64,000 nt of DNA from contig NZ_MEIR01000082.1 in assembly GCF_002777825.1 (NCBI RefSeq), forward strand, positions 62,001-126,000, read 5' to 3'. This DNA comes from Snodgrassella alvi (GTDB lineage Bacteria > Pseudomonadota > Gammaproteobacteria > Burkholderiales > Neisseriaceae). The notes under the pieces are model-generated. The model was given only the letters and a program-made list of their open reading frames with translations. It made no database searches and had not been told where the DNA came from. Below, piece by piece: positions 1 to 9,662 of this stretch. How positions within the stretch are numbered: the stretch's first letter is position 1; each line of letters starts with the position of its first letter. The position numbers were made by a program, and so were the translations under genes.

Positions 1-257
1 GCGAGCATACCGATTTTAACCGCATCAATCCGAATATCCGACATCACAGCAGCACACTGCGCCTCAATCATATCAGGAGGTACAACCATAACCTGATGTA
101 CACCAAAAGTGTTTTGCGCAGTAATGGCGGTAATGACACTGGTGCCATATGCGCCAAGTGCAGCAAAAGTTTTTAAATCCGCCTGAATACCAGCACCACC
201 ACTGGAGTCAGAACCAGCAATAGTCATTGCACGAGGGTAAGGCTTGGCCAGCGCCAT
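1..257 (-). CDS. thiD: Hydroxymethylpyrimidine/phosphomethylpyrimidine kinase, N-terminal part
   Basis: This is the first 85 codons of a gene that runs off the left edge of the window. The protein reads [20 protein letters not shown] followed by [11 protein letters not shown], the N-terminal substrate-binding signature of the ThiD family of ribokinase-like kinases. ThiD phosphorylates HMP and HMP-P in the cytoplasm for thiamin synthesis. An in-frame ATG lies two codons further upstream (263), but AGAGAG touches that codon directly, while it sits 6 nt before the ATG at 257, so the start at 257 is preferred. No TPP riboswitch is evident upstream. A pyridoxal-kinase role is possible in this fold but less likely. 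Confidence 0.88.
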   Translation of the reverse strand, partial: MALAKPYPRAMTIAGSDSSGGAGIQADLKTFAALGAYGTSVITAITAQNTFGVHQVMVVPPDMIEAQCAAVMSDIRIDAVKIGML

Positions 258-429
258 AGGCATCTCTCTAAATATTTCTATTAGTCAACGAATTAACTTA
301 TATATACTTCCTGCAAAAAAAACAAGCCTGTAAAAATATCCGCCCGCTGCCCAATCTGCCCGTTTGTAAAGACAAAATTGCGCAAAGCGGGGATACTTTC
401 AAATAAAAACAAAAAATTAACTAAAACAA

Positions 430-1221
430 TCAGTCAGTAAAACTGTGCTCTACGCCCGGAAAAACTTTTGCCTTTACCTGATTTACATAAGTACTGATTG
501 CCGCCTGAATAGTGTCATGTCCCTGCATAAAGTTTTTGACAAATTTAGCTGTTTTACCCGGATAAATACCCAACATATCGTGCATTACCAGTACCTGACC
601 ATCACAATCCACTCCAGCACCAATACCGATGGTTGGGCAGCTTACTGTAGCAGTAACCTGTGCTGCCAGCTGTCTGGGTACACATTCCATCAACACCATC
701 TCCGCCCCTGCCTGAGCATGCGCCTGAGCATCGGCCAGCAATTGTGCCGCAGCCTCACCACGCCCTTGCACTTTATAGCCGCCCAGAGTATGAACGGATT
801 GAGGAGTAAGGCCAATATGCGCACAAACCGGGATACCACGTTGCTGCAAAAACTGCGTGGTTTCTGCTATCCACGCACCACCTTCCAGTTTAACCATGTG
901 CGCACCAGCCACCATCAGACGCACCGCGGCGGCAAAAGCCTGCTCCTTACTTTGCTGATAGGCTCCAAACGGCAAATCAGCCAGAATCAGTGCCTGCTGA
1001 TTGCCACGCGCCACAGCAGCCGTGTGGTAGCAAATATCCTCTACACTAACCGGTATGGTAGAAGTCTGCCCCTGTACCGCCATGCCGAGTGAATCACCAA
1101 TCAGCAGCACATCAACACCTGCATCGCTCATCAGGCGAGCAAAGCTGGCATCATAACAAGTCAGCATAGCAATTTTTTCGCCAGCTGCTTTCATCTTTCT
1201 TAAAGTGTGAATAGTATGCAT
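430..1221 (-). CDS. panB: 3-methyl-2-oxobutanoate hydroxymethyltransferase
   Basis: PanB transfers a hydroxymethyl group from 5,10-methylene-THF to 2-oxoisovalerate, giving ketopantoate, the first committed step of pantothenate synthesis; it is a cytoplasmic oligomer. The 263-residue length matches the family. Visible signatures are [19 protein letters not shown] near residues 19-37, the metal-binding LLIGDSLGM just after, and the [14 protein letters not shown] block near residue 198. panC, often adjacent in Neisseriaceae, is not next to it on the right; the left neighbour is the thiD fragment. No strong ribosome binding site is seen before the ATG, but the N-terminus ([20 protein letters not shown]) is normal for the family. 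Confidence 0.95.
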   Translation of the reverse strand: MHTIHTLRKMKAAGEKIAMLTCYDASFARLMSDAGVDVLLIGDSLGMAVQGQTSTIPVSVEDICYHTAAVARGNQQALILADLPFGAYQQSKEQAFAAAVRLMVAGAHMVKLEGGAWIAETTQFLQQRGIPVCAHIGLTPQSVHTLGGYKVQGRGEAAAQLLADAQAHAQAGAEMVLMECVPRQLAAQVTATVSCPTIGIGAGVDCDGQVLVMHDMLGIYPGKTAKFVKNFMQGHDTIQAAISTYVNQVKAKVFPGVEHSFTD

Positions 1222-1805
1222 AAACAGATAAATCCGTTAATTATGTTCATTAGAAAAATACTGCCGGTGGCTACTGCTTATTTGCCTGCCGTCGAAAAAT
1301 TGACAAAAGACACGTGTATAAGTTAACGCAAATAGCATCCAGCCTGATTAATGACCGGCAAAATACCACAGCTGCTCGCCATACCAGAGCAGATTAACAA
1401 ACATTTTGCCAGCAGCCGCATTTTCATTAGCCTAATAAATAATCTCTAACATTTAATTCAATTCGAGCAAAATAATCAGGCTATGCAACTAAAATCGGCA
1501 GCACTCGTTTACCACCAGACTTTATCTGTTTTATTTATTGCTGAATTTTGCGTCCAACAACCAATTATTCAGTTAGCCAATATACAAAAACTGTACTTTT
1601 CCAATGGAAAAATACAGTTTACAACCATGCTCATTTGTAAATCAGTCTGCTAAATACCAGACAAAAAGCATAATATCATTGATATATTTTTACCTAGGTT
1701 AAACAGCGTAACTAGCTAAAATAGCACATTTACGACAGATACAGGCTACAATAATTACCACAATCAGCAGATATTAACAGCCTTTTCGGAAGCTACATCA
1801 GAAAG
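1222..1805. other. Intergenic region, 584 bp, with one hairpin
   Basis: No convincing reading frame on either strand. The only clear structure is an imperfect inverted repeat at 1588-1620: 15-nt arms with one mismatch around a 3-nt loop. It lacks a uridine run and is too far from dck and panB to be assigned as a terminator for either. Confidence 0.5.
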
Positions 1806-2438
1806 TTATTCGCTCAAATTCAGATAGTTGCGACTACCTTTCATATTGGCAATGGTATTGAGCAACAGCTCAAAATGGTCGTCATTACCCAGAAAATCCA
1901 GCTCATTGGTATTAGCAATTAACAAAGGCGCGTGCTGGTATAAATGAAAAAAACGACGATATTCTGCATGAATCTGTTGTAAATAACCCGCAGGAAACAG
2001 GTTTATCATCCCATCCTCACGCTGATGCAGACGCCTGTCCAGTAAATCATCATCTGCTTCCAGATAAATCACCAGATCGGGTACTGGAAATTTCGGCATC
2101 ACTTTCTGTTTGATTTGCCAGTACAGAGTCTGTTCACCTTCACGCAAAATTACCGGTACATATATCTGGTCTTTTTCTAGCAGAAAATCAGCAATAATCC
2201 GTGAACGCCGCTCATCCTCAGCATAAATCACATTGATTGCCTCACAACGACGCATCAGAAAATGCATCTCGGTGGCCAAGCCATGATTAGTGGCATTCAA
2301 ATAAAATTTTTCCAGAAATGGATTGCTTTCCGGTATTTCCGATAACAGTAAGGCATCGAAATACTGCGCCAGACGACGGCTTAAAGCTGATTTACCACTG
2401 CCTATAGACCCTTCTACGACAATGTAGCGATAATCCAT
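1806..2438 (-). CDS. Deoxynucleoside kinase (dCK/dGK family)
   Basis: A P-loop kinase that phosphorylates deoxynucleosides for salvage. The P-loop GSIGSGKS is at residues 10-17 of the chosen start, a LLSEIPESNPF substrate-site segment follows, and the LDRRLHQRED lid with its arginines is near residue 140. The 210-residue size fits the family. The ORF could begin 11 codons upstream, but GGAGGA lies 4 nt before the ATG at 2438, overlapping the folK stop codon, so that is the start used. It follows folK with a gap of 13 nt, in an apparent pcnB-folK-dck operon. The exact nucleoside preference cannot be read from sequence. Confidence 0.85.
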   Translation of the reverse strand: MDYRYIVVEGSIGSGKSALSRRLAQYFDALLLSEIPESNPFLEKFYLNATNHGLATEMHFLMRRCEAINVIYAEDERRSRIIADFLLEKDQIYVPVILREGEQTLYWQIKQKVMPKFPVPDLVIYLEADDDLLDRRLHQREDGMINLFPAGYLQQIHAEYRRFFHLYQHAPLLIANTNELDFLGNDDHFELLLNTIANMKGSRNYLNLSE

Positions 2439-2451
2439 ATTTTCCTCCGCC

Positions 2452-2958
2452 CTAGTCCTGACCGTCTGCAATAATCGTCACCGCATCCGGCTGTGCCTTC
2501 AATAATTTTGCAGCCAGAGTTGAGGCACTTCCGTGTGTACCGATTACATAACACGATGCAATGGCAGCAAGCGGAACCATCACAAAGGCACGCTCATGCG
2601 CACGCGGATGAGGCAGAACCAAATCAGCATCATTAAAAATCTGATGATGATAATCAATCAGATCCAAATCAATTACACGCGGTCCATTAGGGATATCGCG
2701 CACCCGACCCTGCTGCTCTTCCAGTTTTAGCAGGGTGTGTAACAGCTCCGATGCACTCAGCGAGGTATGAACCAATACCACCGCGTTAACAAAATCAGGC
2801 TGGTTAGTCAGCCCTACCGGCTTAGTAGTGTAAAGTGGTGAAATTGCCTTAACTCGAATTCCTTTAGTCTGATTTAAAGCAGCCATGGCTGCTTCAACCT
2901 GCTGGCGCGGATTTTCCAGATTAGCCCCTAAAGCAATAACCGCTGTTACTGTATTCAT
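2452..2958 (-). CDS. folK: 2-amino-4-hydroxy-6-hydroxymethyldihydropteridine diphosphokinase
   Basis: HPPK transfers pyrophosphate from ATP to 6-hydroxymethyl-dihydropterin in folate synthesis. The 168-residue protein shows the family landmarks in order: VIALGANLENP at residues 7-17, SPLYTTKPVG at about 40-49, QPDFVNAVV, and the catalytic metal-binding GPRVIDLDLIDY near 92-103, followed by LPHPRAHERAFV. The start codon overlaps the pcnB stop as ATGA, with GGGAGG a few bases upstream inside pcnB, so the two genes are translationally coupled. It is followed closely by dck. Confidence 0.95.
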   Translation of the reverse strand: MNTVTAVIALGANLENPRQQVEAAMAALNQTKGIRVKAISPLYTTKPVGLTNQPDFVNAVVLVHTSLSASELLHTLLKLEEQQGRVRDIPNGPRVIDLDLIDYHHQIFNDADLVLPHPRAHERAFVMVPLAAIASCYVIGTHGSASTLAAKLLKAQPDAVTIIADGQD

Positions 2959-4289
2959 GCTTCCTCCCGCTTGGATTGCTTAGTTCGTTTGTTACGATAT
3001 CGTTTTTGTCTTATTGATGTTTTTTCCATTTGCATGGCAGTATCGATCAACTGCTCACGTTCCGTATCCGAGCCATGCTGAAAAGCCTGCCACCATTGAA
3101 CAACTTCTTGTGGCACTTCTCCCAGATTTGCACGCAGACACATAAAATCAAAAGCGGCGCGAAAACGCGGCTGGCCAAGTAAACGATAAGGCCGTGCCCC
3201 ACGCATAATTTCAAATTGAGGTTGTAAAGACCAGATTTCACGCATAGTAATACTATACCGCTGCGGCACACCCCAGCGTTTGTCCACATACTGACGCTCC
3301 GAAGCGATTGCCGCATTCATAGCCGCATTGGTACGCATGCCAGCAGCCTGTTCGCGCTGCCATGCATCTCTGATGTGCGGCCATAATACAGCAGCGAGTA
3401 CAAAACCCATCGAAACCGATTTATCTGCCCGCAGACGTTCATCCGTATTATGCAGAGCCAGTGCAACAATATTATCATTACTTTCACCGCCCGGCATCAG
3501 TGCATCCAGCAATGGATGGACATTTTTCAGCCCAAGTACAGCCATCTGGTGCAGGCATGCTTGCGCATTGCCACTGAATAAAATCTTCAGCACTTCGTCA
3601 AATAGCCGGGCTGGCGGTTCACGCTGTAGTAACTGCGCACATTCAGCAATCGGCTTAGACGTATGTTTATCCACAGTAAAATCAAGTTTGCCTGATAGTC
3701 GAGCCGCACGCAACATTCGTACCGGGTCTTCCTGATAGCGTTCCAGTGGATTGCCGATCATCACCAGACGCCGGTTATGGATATCTTCAACGCCATGATG
3801 GAAGTCCAGAATAACCTGACGTTTCGGATCATAGTACAAAGCATTGGCGGTAAAATCGCGGCGCATTGCATCTTGCTCAAGGGTGCCGAAACTGGCATCT
3901 TTCATAATCCGACCCAGCTCATTGTGGCTATTGACGACTCCACCCCGGAAAGTTGTTACCTCAATCGTTTCCGGGCCCACCATAACATGTACAATCGGAA
4001 AACGCCGGCCAATAATGCGGCTACGCCTGAACAGCTTACGTACCTGCTCAGGCGTGGCATTAGTCGCCACATCAAAATCTTTAGGTGTCACACCAAGCAA
4101 CAAATCACGCACAGCCCCGCCCACCACATAGGCCTGATATCCTTCTTTCTGCAAGCGGGAAATTACTTTCTCCGCAGCAAAACTAAGTTCATCTGCCTGA
4201 ATATGATGTTGTGCCAATGGTATTTCCCGTTTTCTGCCGCCACGGGCAGTCTTTCGCGGCAAAACCCTGTGTAACCACTTTGTTAGCAT
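2955..4289 (-). CDS. pcnB: Poly(A) polymerase I
   Basis: PcnB adds 3' poly(A) tails that speed RNA decay. The protein begins with a basic segment (RKTARGGRKRE), then the class II nucleotidyltransferase core: YVVGGAVRDLLLG near residues 54-66 and the carboxylate motif KDFDVATNATPEQV shortly after. GRRFPIVHV and the RNA-binding block EDPVRMLRAARLS follow. The C-terminal tail is lysine/arginine-rich (KRYRNKRTKQSKREEA), typical of PcnB and not of CCA-adding enzymes. At 444 residues it is of normal length. No Shine-Dalgarno sequence is obvious before the ATG. First gene of the pcnB-folK-dck operon. Confidence 0.93.
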   Translation of the reverse strand: MLTKWLHRVLPRKTARGGRKREIPLAQHHIQADELSFAAEKVISRLQKEGYQAYVVGGAVRDLLLGVTPKDFDVATNATPEQVRKLFRRSRIIGRRFPIVHVMVGPETIEVTTFRGGVVNSHNELGRIMKDASFGTLEQDAMRRDFTANALYYDPKRQVILDFHHGVEDIHNRRLVMIGNPLERYQEDPVRMLRAARLSGKLDFTVDKHTSKPIAECAQLLQREPPARLFDEVLKILFSGNAQACLHQMAVLGLKNVHPLLDALMPGGESNDNIVALALHNTDERLRADKSVSMGFVLAAVLWPHIRDAWQREQAAGMRTNAAMNAAIASERQYVDKRWGVPQRYSITMREIWSLQPQFEIMRGARPYRLLGQPRFRAAFDFMCLRANLGEVPQEVVQWWQAFQHGSDTEREQLIDTAMQMEKTSIRQKRYRNKRTKQSKREEA

Positions 4290-4495
4290 AAATAATACAA
4301 AAATTTATGAAAAAATACTCGTGTGCCGCAGCAAACACGACCGACAAAATCGGCATAGTATAACCTATCTGTTCATCTCTCATCATTCCCTGCTGCTAAA
4401 ACTAGTGCAATTAAACCAGCATCTACACCAATACGACCTAATTTGTATATAATAATACTCTCGTTTCTGAATACCATATCCAAGAAGAAACCAAT

Positions 4496-4681
4496 ATGTA
4501 CAATTATCAGTCTGACACTACCCAATTTCTGAATGAATTTATGGCTAAACACCCCGAAGAAGCTCAGATTCAGCTAAAACATCGTGCCATGTTATGGGAT
4601 GTTCAGCTCAATCCAGAAGATGAAGCAAATTTCGCCGCAGCCAAACTGCCAAAAAAAGGCTATACCTATCTGACTGAATAA
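4496..4681 (+). CDS. DUF3460 family small protein
   Basis: A 61-residue soluble protein beginning MYNYQSDTTQFLNEFMAKHP and ending KLPKKGYTYLTE. I recognise the pattern of DUF3460, a short family conserved in Betaproteobacteria: an N-terminal YQSD-TQF-N-F block, a central RA--WD segment and a P-K-Y-Y C-terminus. Its function is unknown. It stands 18 nt before the O-methyltransferase gene and is probably co-transcribed with it. No signal peptide, membrane segment or cysteine is present. Confidence 0.8.
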   Translation: MYNYQSDTTQFLNEFMAKHPEEAQIQLKHRAMLWDVQLNPEDEANFAAAKLPKKGYTYLTE

Positions 4682-4698
4682 TCGCTGTCTGGCCTGTC

Positions 4699-5367
4699 AT
4701 GAGTCAACATACCTGTCTGAGTACGCCGGCACTGGAGCAATATCTGGCCGGGATTAATCCTGTAGAAGAGCCATTGCTGGTACAACTGCGGGCTGAAACT
4801 GCACAGCATCGCAAGGGCACAATGAGCATTGCACAGGAACAGGCAAAATTAATAGTGTGGCTGGCACAGCTAATTCAGGCACGCAACTATCTGGAAATCG
4901 GTGTATTTACCGGTTACAGTAGCACAGCAATGGCACTGGCGCTGCCTGAAGACGGGCACATTACTGCCTGTGACATCAATGTTACTTATACCGATATTGC
5001 CCGCCGCTACTGGCAGCAGGCTAATGTTAGCCACAAAATACAGTTACACCTGCAACCAGCGCTAATCACACTGGATAAACTGATTGCCAGTAATCAGGCC
5101 AATCATTACGACATCGCACTGATAGATGCCGACAAAACACCCACTCCCCATTATTTTGAACGCTGCCTGCAATTGGTTCGCCCCGGGGGCATTATTGCCA
5201 TAGATAATGTACTGCTGCATGGCCGTGTTGCTCAGGCAGCCAATGGTAGTGAATCTGAAAGTGTCCTTATCATGCGTAAGTTTAATGCTGGTCTGATACA
5301 CGATCAGCGCATACGCCCATTAACCATACCGCTAGGCGATGGCCTGACACTTATTCAGAAAAAATAA
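4699..5367 (+). CDS. SAM-dependent O-methyltransferase, catechol/caffeoyl-CoA type
   Basis: A 222-residue class I methyltransferase of the O-methyltransferase family 3 type. The SAM-binding motif I reads NYLEIGVFTGYSS near residues 64-76, with the acidic HITACDIN strand about 25 residues later, and the metal-binding motif IALIDADKTPTPHYFE near 140. The GGIIAIDNVLLHGRV segment follows as in family members. The substrate is not predictable from sequence; these enzymes methylate vicinal hydroxyls with a divalent metal. It sits between DUF3460 and a lipoprotein gene, 30 nt upstream of the latter. Confidence 0.85.
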   Translation: MSQHTCLSTPALEQYLAGINPVEEPLLVQLRAETAQHRKGTMSIAQEQAKLIVWLAQLIQARNYLEIGVFTGYSSTAMALALPEDGHITACDINVTYTDIARRYWQQANVSHKIQLHLQPALITLDKLIASNQANHYDIALIDADKTPTPHYFERCLQLVRPGGIIAIDNVLLHGRVAQAANGSESESVLIMRKFNAGLIHDQRIRPLTIPLGDGLTLIQKK

Positions 5368-5397
5368 TAACGATTACCTGGAGGAGAAAAGCACTTC

Positions 5398-6063
5398 ATG
5401 CCACTTTCAAACTATCACCATTTCAGTCTGGCACTAATAGCCATTCTCACCATCAGCGCATGTAGCACCATGTCTTCCTCTGGCACACCGGTTACCGTCA
5501 CTTCAACTAAATCAGCATCTGATACTACCCAAACTGCTGACCAGCTCAGCCAGATTCAGACACAACTAGCCAGCCTGCAAACCCAGATAGATGGCCTGCA
5601 AAATCAGATGAACAATATTCGCCAGCAACAGACAACCCTGTCGCGTTATATAAATGTACGTATTCCGGCCAGCGAAGTAAGTGTAACCAGCGACTCAGCC
5701 GCTAACAACAATACCAGCGAAGCACGCCGCTTATACAATGCAGGGCTCTATGCACAAAGTATCCGGCTGCTTAAAAATGCTGATAGTGGTGGTAATGGCA
5801 GCGCTTCGGCACAGGAACGCATGTGGTTACTTCTGCAAAGCCATGCCCGATTAAACAACTGCGAATCGGTTATCAATATTGGCAAACGCTTTACCAACCT
5901 ATTCCCGCAAAACAGCCATAGTCCCAATGCTCTGTATCAGATGGCACAATGTCAGGTACATTTACAGCAGCAGGATATTGCCCGTACCACCTATCAGCGC
6001 ATTATCAGCAGCTACCCCAACAGCAGTGCGGCCAGCAGAGCCAGACATCTGTTAAAAAAATAA
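5398..6063 (+). CDS. Lipoprotein with coiled coil and TPR, CpoB/YbgF-like
   Basis: A 221-residue exported lipoprotein. The signal peptide ends in a lipobox, LTISAC, with the lipidated cysteine at residue 22. A heptad-rich segment (about residues 45-85, repeating Q-L/I-Q-x-Q) should form a coiled coil, and the C-terminal half (about 105-221) holds TPR-like helices: EARRLYNAGLYAQSIRLL and PNALYQMAQCQVHLQQQDIA. This order (signal, coiled coil, TPR) is that of CpoB/YbgF, the periplasmic Tol-Pal partner, but no tol or pal gene is adjacent, so the role is inferred. A strong GGAGGAG site precedes the ATG. Confidence 0.7.
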   Translation: MPLSNYHHFSLALIAILTISACSTMSSSGTPVTVTSTKSASDTTQTADQLSQIQTQLASLQTQIDGLQNQMNNIRQQQTTLSRYINVRIPASEVSVTSDSAANNNTSEARRLYNAGLYAQSIRLLKNADSGGNGSASAQERMWLLLQSHARLNNCESVINIGKRFTNLFPQNSHSPNALYQMAQCQVHLQQQDIARTTYQRIISSYPNSSAASRARHLLKK

Positions 6064-6088
6064 CTCGTTATAGTAAATAAGGTACAAC

Positions 6089-6586
6089 ATGAACACTCCA
6101 CTAATCGGCATCATTATGGGCAGTAACAGCGATTATCCGGTAATGCAGCAGGCAGAACAATTTTTGCAACAATTCTGCATTCCATATGAAATACACGTTG
6201 TTTCCGCCCATCGTACTCCGGATTTAATGTTTGAATATGCCGAAAATGCACGTGCTCGTGGTTTGAAAGCGATCATTGCCGGTGCCGGAGGCGCTGCTCA
6301 CCTGCCAGGTATGGTTGCCGCCAAAACCACCATTCCAGTACTGGGTGTACCTGTTCCAAGCAAATATCTGCGTGGTGAAGATTCATTATTGTCTATTGTA
6401 CAAATGCCTAAAGGGGTACCCGTAGCCACATTCGCCATTGGTGAGGCTGGTGCAGCCAACGCCGCTCTGTTTGCCATTTCCCTACTGGCCAATGACAATC
6501 CCCAGCTAGCGCAAAAACTGGCCGATTTTCGCGAAAATCAGAAACAAAGCGTACTGGACATGAATTTACCCAGCCAGCCTGCCTGA
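6089..6586 (+). CDS. purE: N5-carboxyaminoimidazole ribonucleotide mutase
   Basis: Class I PurE rearranges N5-CAIR to CAIR in purine synthesis. The 165-residue protein shows [20 protein letters not shown] at the N-terminus, the catalytic-histidine motif [15 protein letters not shown] near residue 39, [14 protein letters not shown] near 67 and [20 protein letters not shown] near 91. Length and motif spacing are normal. purK is not next to it. An antisense ORF in the same stretch is a shadow. Confidence 0.96.
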   Translation: MNTPLIGIIMGSNSDYPVMQQAEQFLQQFCIPYEIHVVSAHRTPDLMFEYAENARARGLKAIIAGAGGAAHLPGMVAAKTTIPVLGVPVPSKYLRGEDSLLSIVQMPKGVPVATFAIGEAGAANAALFAISLLANDNPQLAQKLADFRENQKQSVLDMNLPSQPA

Positions 6587-6814
6587 TTGCCATAACTTCT
6601 TGTAGCCATTTTCTGAATAACAGCCCATGCTGAACAGAATTACCCTATTGCTGCTCCTACAGCATTTTATTCAGTTAAAAACCTGTATAGTATTACTGCC
6701 ACAACACATATTCATTACCTGTTCAGATTAGTTATCACATCATTACCTGTTTGCCGCTCTATTGCCGAAATTTAGTGCAGAATCAATACATTTAATAAAA
6801 TACAGAGGTATTAA

Positions 6815-7321
6815 ATGTTTAAATTAACTAAAAAGGATATTCATTTAAATCAAAGTGCAACCGGTAAAATACAAGCAATAAAGAGTATTGCCCAAGCTTT
6901 GGTTGACGCAGATTTAATAGAAGATGGCTATAGTGAAGAGATACAGCAATGTGAACAACAAGCGGCAAGCTATTTGGATAATGGTATCACAATAATATCT
7001 ACAACCGTATCCCGTCATTTAATTAAAAAAACCGGAGTACAAATATTTCACTTTCCTCAAGGTATTGTTTGGGGTGAGAATGGTAAATTGGCTTATATCG
7101 TAATCGGCATTGCAGCAAATTCAGATGAACAACTCACTTTTCTTGACAAATTAACACGCAATATAAGTAAGGACGGTATTGAAGAAAAAATCAAAAATAT
7201 AAAAACTGTCGAAGATGTTATTAATATTTTGACTGGAAAAAATGATAAAGTAACATTGCTCGAGCACGCCATTGGCGCTTTGTTAGACTCAATAATTTTT
7301 AGATTCATTATCAAGCTCTGA
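6815..7321 (+). pseudogene. FruB remnant: fructose PTS EIIA-like domain lacking the phosphorylated histidine
   Basis: The first ~130 residues align by eye with the EIIA(Fru) domain of FruB: MFKLTKKDIHLN, the AQALVDA-LIEDGYSE helix, KTGVQIFHFPQGIVWG and LAYIVIGIAANSDEQLTFLDKLT are all recognisable. In FruB the active-site segment is NGIAIPHGT with phospho-accepting His62; here it reads NGITIISTT, so the histidine is gone and one codon is missing just after it. The protein ends at 168 residues, whereas FruB continues (about 376 in E. coli) with a linker and an HPr domain. fruK and fruA are absent. A good ribosome binding site (AGAGG, 6 nt) precedes the ATG, so a short product may still be made. 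Best read as a decaying gene; a new non-PTS role is possible but unproven. Confidence 0.75.
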
Positions 7322-7846
7322 CTATTTATGCCATGGGTGCAACCGAATTCGTGCGAAACAGTCAATAAATTAAACGCATAATTACTTATTTTCATTTTTA
7401 TCCATAATCTAGTTATACGCAAATGAACATTATTGGATTTTAAGAATTCTCGCCTACCCCGCATAGGATTCATTTCTATTTTAAATATTGACAACAAATT
7501 ATTTAATCAAAAATCCTGTAGACCATAACAATTATTAATTAATATAATTAATAATCATTGTTTTTTTTATAAATATATTTGCATAACACCTATTTTCATT
7601 AGCTAAAACTATAAATAAAATAAGAATAAAATTTAATCACAGCTAAATATTACAAACTGAACTGACTAATGAGTGATTATATAAATCATTAGCAAATTAT
7701 CTGTTATTTAGACTTTATAACATAGTTATTATCATATCACCTATATAGAACTAGCTATTATCCTGTCTGCTGAGAATGCACACGAATAGAACAAAAACGG
7801 TTACTGCATGCATAATGGCAGTAACCGTTTTTCTGTACCTGAAAAA
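7322..7846. other. AT-rich gene-free region, 525 bp
   Basis: Strongly AT-rich sequence with no ORF that looks real, downstream of the fruB remnant. It probably contains the eroded rest of the fructose PTS locus, but nothing beyond a short possible trace (frame reading GATEFVR near 7333) can be read. Its right end carries the fadD terminator. Confidence 0.5.
7793..7832 (-). terminator. Rho-independent terminator of fadD
   Basis: Perfect 15-bp inverted repeat (AAAAACGGTTACTGC and its complement) around a 10-nt loop, with the T run on the minus-strand 3' side. It lies 15 nt past the fadD stop codon. Confidence 0.85.
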
Positions 7847-9511
7847 TTATTTGTTAGTGCGTAAGTCCTTACGCAGAATCTTGCCTACCGCAGATTTAGG
7901 CAATTCAGTGCAGAACTCAATGTCTTTTGGCACTTTATAGCCAGTCAAATTCTGGCGACAATAGGCAATAATCTGTTCACGCGTCAGATTGGGGTCGCGC
8001 TTGACTACAAATAATTTAATCGCCTCACCACTTTTCTCATTGGGTACGCCAATACAGGCTACTTCCAATACTTCGGGCATAGCGGCTACTATTTCTTCCA
8101 CTTCATTCGGATAAACATTAAATCCCGATACCAAAATCATATCTTTCTTGCGATCAACTAGACGCACATAGCCTTTGGCATCAATTTCAGCCATATCACC
8201 AGTAGCCACAAAGCCACGGCTATCCAGCACTTTAGCTGTTTCTTCCGGCCGATTCCAGTAGCCCTTCATCACCTGCGGTCCTTGTACCCATAATTCACCT
8301 ACTTCACCAATACCCAGCACTTTACCATTATCATCACGGATTTCGATATCCGTATTCGATACTGGCAAACCTGCTGTACCTGTGTATTCAGGATTATTTA
8401 GCGGATTGGCACACACACCCGGGCTGGCTTCAGTCAGGCCATAGGCATCGATAATCGGTACATTGGTAATAGCTTTCCATTCCTGCGCCACTACTTTCTG
8501 AGTAGCCATACCGCCGCCCAGAACCAATTTCCATGATGAAAAATCAATCTTTTTAAATTCCTCATTATGAATCAGGGCATTAAACAGTGTATTGACTCCG
8601 CTCATTACCGTTACCCGATTCTTTTTCAATACTTTAACCAAAGCATTGATATCACGCGGATTGGTAATCAGAATATTCTTGGAGCCGGTATTGGCAAAAA
8701 TCATAATATTCACAGTGAGTGAAAAAATATGATACAGCGGCAATGGCGTTACCACCACTTCCTCGCCCGGCGTCAGATTGGCCTTAATCCATTCCGATGC
8801 CTGCTGCATATTGGCCACAATATTGCCATGTGTCAGCATTGCTCCCTTGGAAACACCAGTTGTGCCGCCGGTATACTGCAATAGTGCCAAATCCTCCAGT
8901 TCCAGCGGTACTGGGGTAAAACGCTGTTTTTTCCCCAGCGCCAATGCCTGAACAAAAGTAATCGACTGGGGCAGATGAAAAGGTTTCACCATTTTTTTTA
9001 CTTTGCGCAGCATGAAATTGACGACGCTGCCTTTCAGCCAGCCAAGCATATCGCCCATACTGGCCACAATTACCTGTTTGACTGCTGTTTGCGCCAATAC
9101 TTCGGCCACTGTATGAGCAAAGTTTTCCAGCACGATAATGGCAGTAGCACCCGAATCAATTAACTGATGTGCCAGCTCTCTTGGTGTATACAGCGGATTG
9201 ACATTTACCACTACGCCACCGGCCTGCAATACACCAAATACGGTAATCGGATATTGCAATACATTCGGCATCATGATTGCTACCCGTTCACCTTTTTGCA
9301 GCTTCAGTACGTTCTGCAAATAAGAAGTAAACTGATTCACATAAGTAGCAGTTTGCGTATAAGTAAGCGTTGTACCCATATTGGAAAAACTTGGCTGCGG
9401 GCCAAACTTCTTCACACTGGTGTGCAGCACGTCAATAATTGACGAATAAGCACGCACATCCACCTCTGCCCGCACCCCTTCCTGATAACTTTGTAACCAG
9501 ATTTTTTCCAT
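7847..9511 (-). CDS. fadD: Long-chain fatty acid-CoA ligase
   Basis: A 554-residue ANL-superfamily adenylating enzyme that activates fatty acids to acyl-CoA through an acyl-AMP. The AMP-binding P-loop-like motif LLQYTGGTTGVSKGAMLTH is near residue 213, followed by VVTPLPLYHIFSL, VLGGGMATQK, the YGLTEASPGVC motif near 355, ATGDMAEIDAKGYVRLVDR, and the C-terminal lysine region KSAVGKILRKDLR. Length and order match FadD. AAGGA is present upstream of the ATG. No beta-oxidation genes are adjacent, so it may serve phospholipid synthesis or exogenous fatty acid uptake rather than catabolism. Confidence 0.92.
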   Translation of the reverse strand: MEKIWLQSYQEGVRAEVDVRAYSSIIDVLHTSVKKFGPQPSFSNMGTTLTYTQTATYVNQFTSYLQNVLKLQKGERVAIMMPNVLQYPITVFGVLQAGGVVVNVNPLYTPRELAHQLIDSGATAIIVLENFAHTVAEVLAQTAVKQVIVASMGDMLGWLKGSVVNFMLRKVKKMVKPFHLPQSITFVQALALGKKQRFTPVPLELEDLALLQYTGGTTGVSKGAMLTHGNIVANMQQASEWIKANLTPGEEVVVTPLPLYHIFSLTVNIMIFANTGSKNILITNPRDINALVKVLKKNRVTVMSGVNTLFNALIHNEEFKKIDFSSWKLVLGGGMATQKVVAQEWKAITNVPIIDAYGLTEASPGVCANPLNNPEYTGTAGLPVSNTDIEIRDDNGKVLGIGEVGELWVQGPQVMKGYWNRPEETAKVLDSRGFVATGDMAEIDAKGYVRLVDRKKDMILVSGFNVYPNEVEEIVAAMPEVLEVACIGVPNEKSGEAIKLFVVKRDPNLTREQIIAYCRQNLTGYKVPKDIEFCTELPKSAVGKILRKDLRTNK

Positions 9512-9662
9512 TATCTTTTATCCTTTGCAACAATGCGCCTGATTTAAAAGGAAGTAAGGAAATTTCAGTCGAAACCGACTGTAAAGAAAACATCAAACCA
9601 GAACTTCAGCATCATTGCCAGTAAGATGACTGCCTGTATCCAGACAATCTGTTGAAACTAAA

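Noticed and set aside
445-1092. 215-codon plus-strand frame antisense to panB
   Set aside because: Shadow of panB; composition rich in Cys, His and Ser, no recognisable motif.
9565-9581. Small stem CAGTCG/CGACTG downstream of mnmA as a terminator
   Set aside because: Only 6 bp with no U run; too weak to list.
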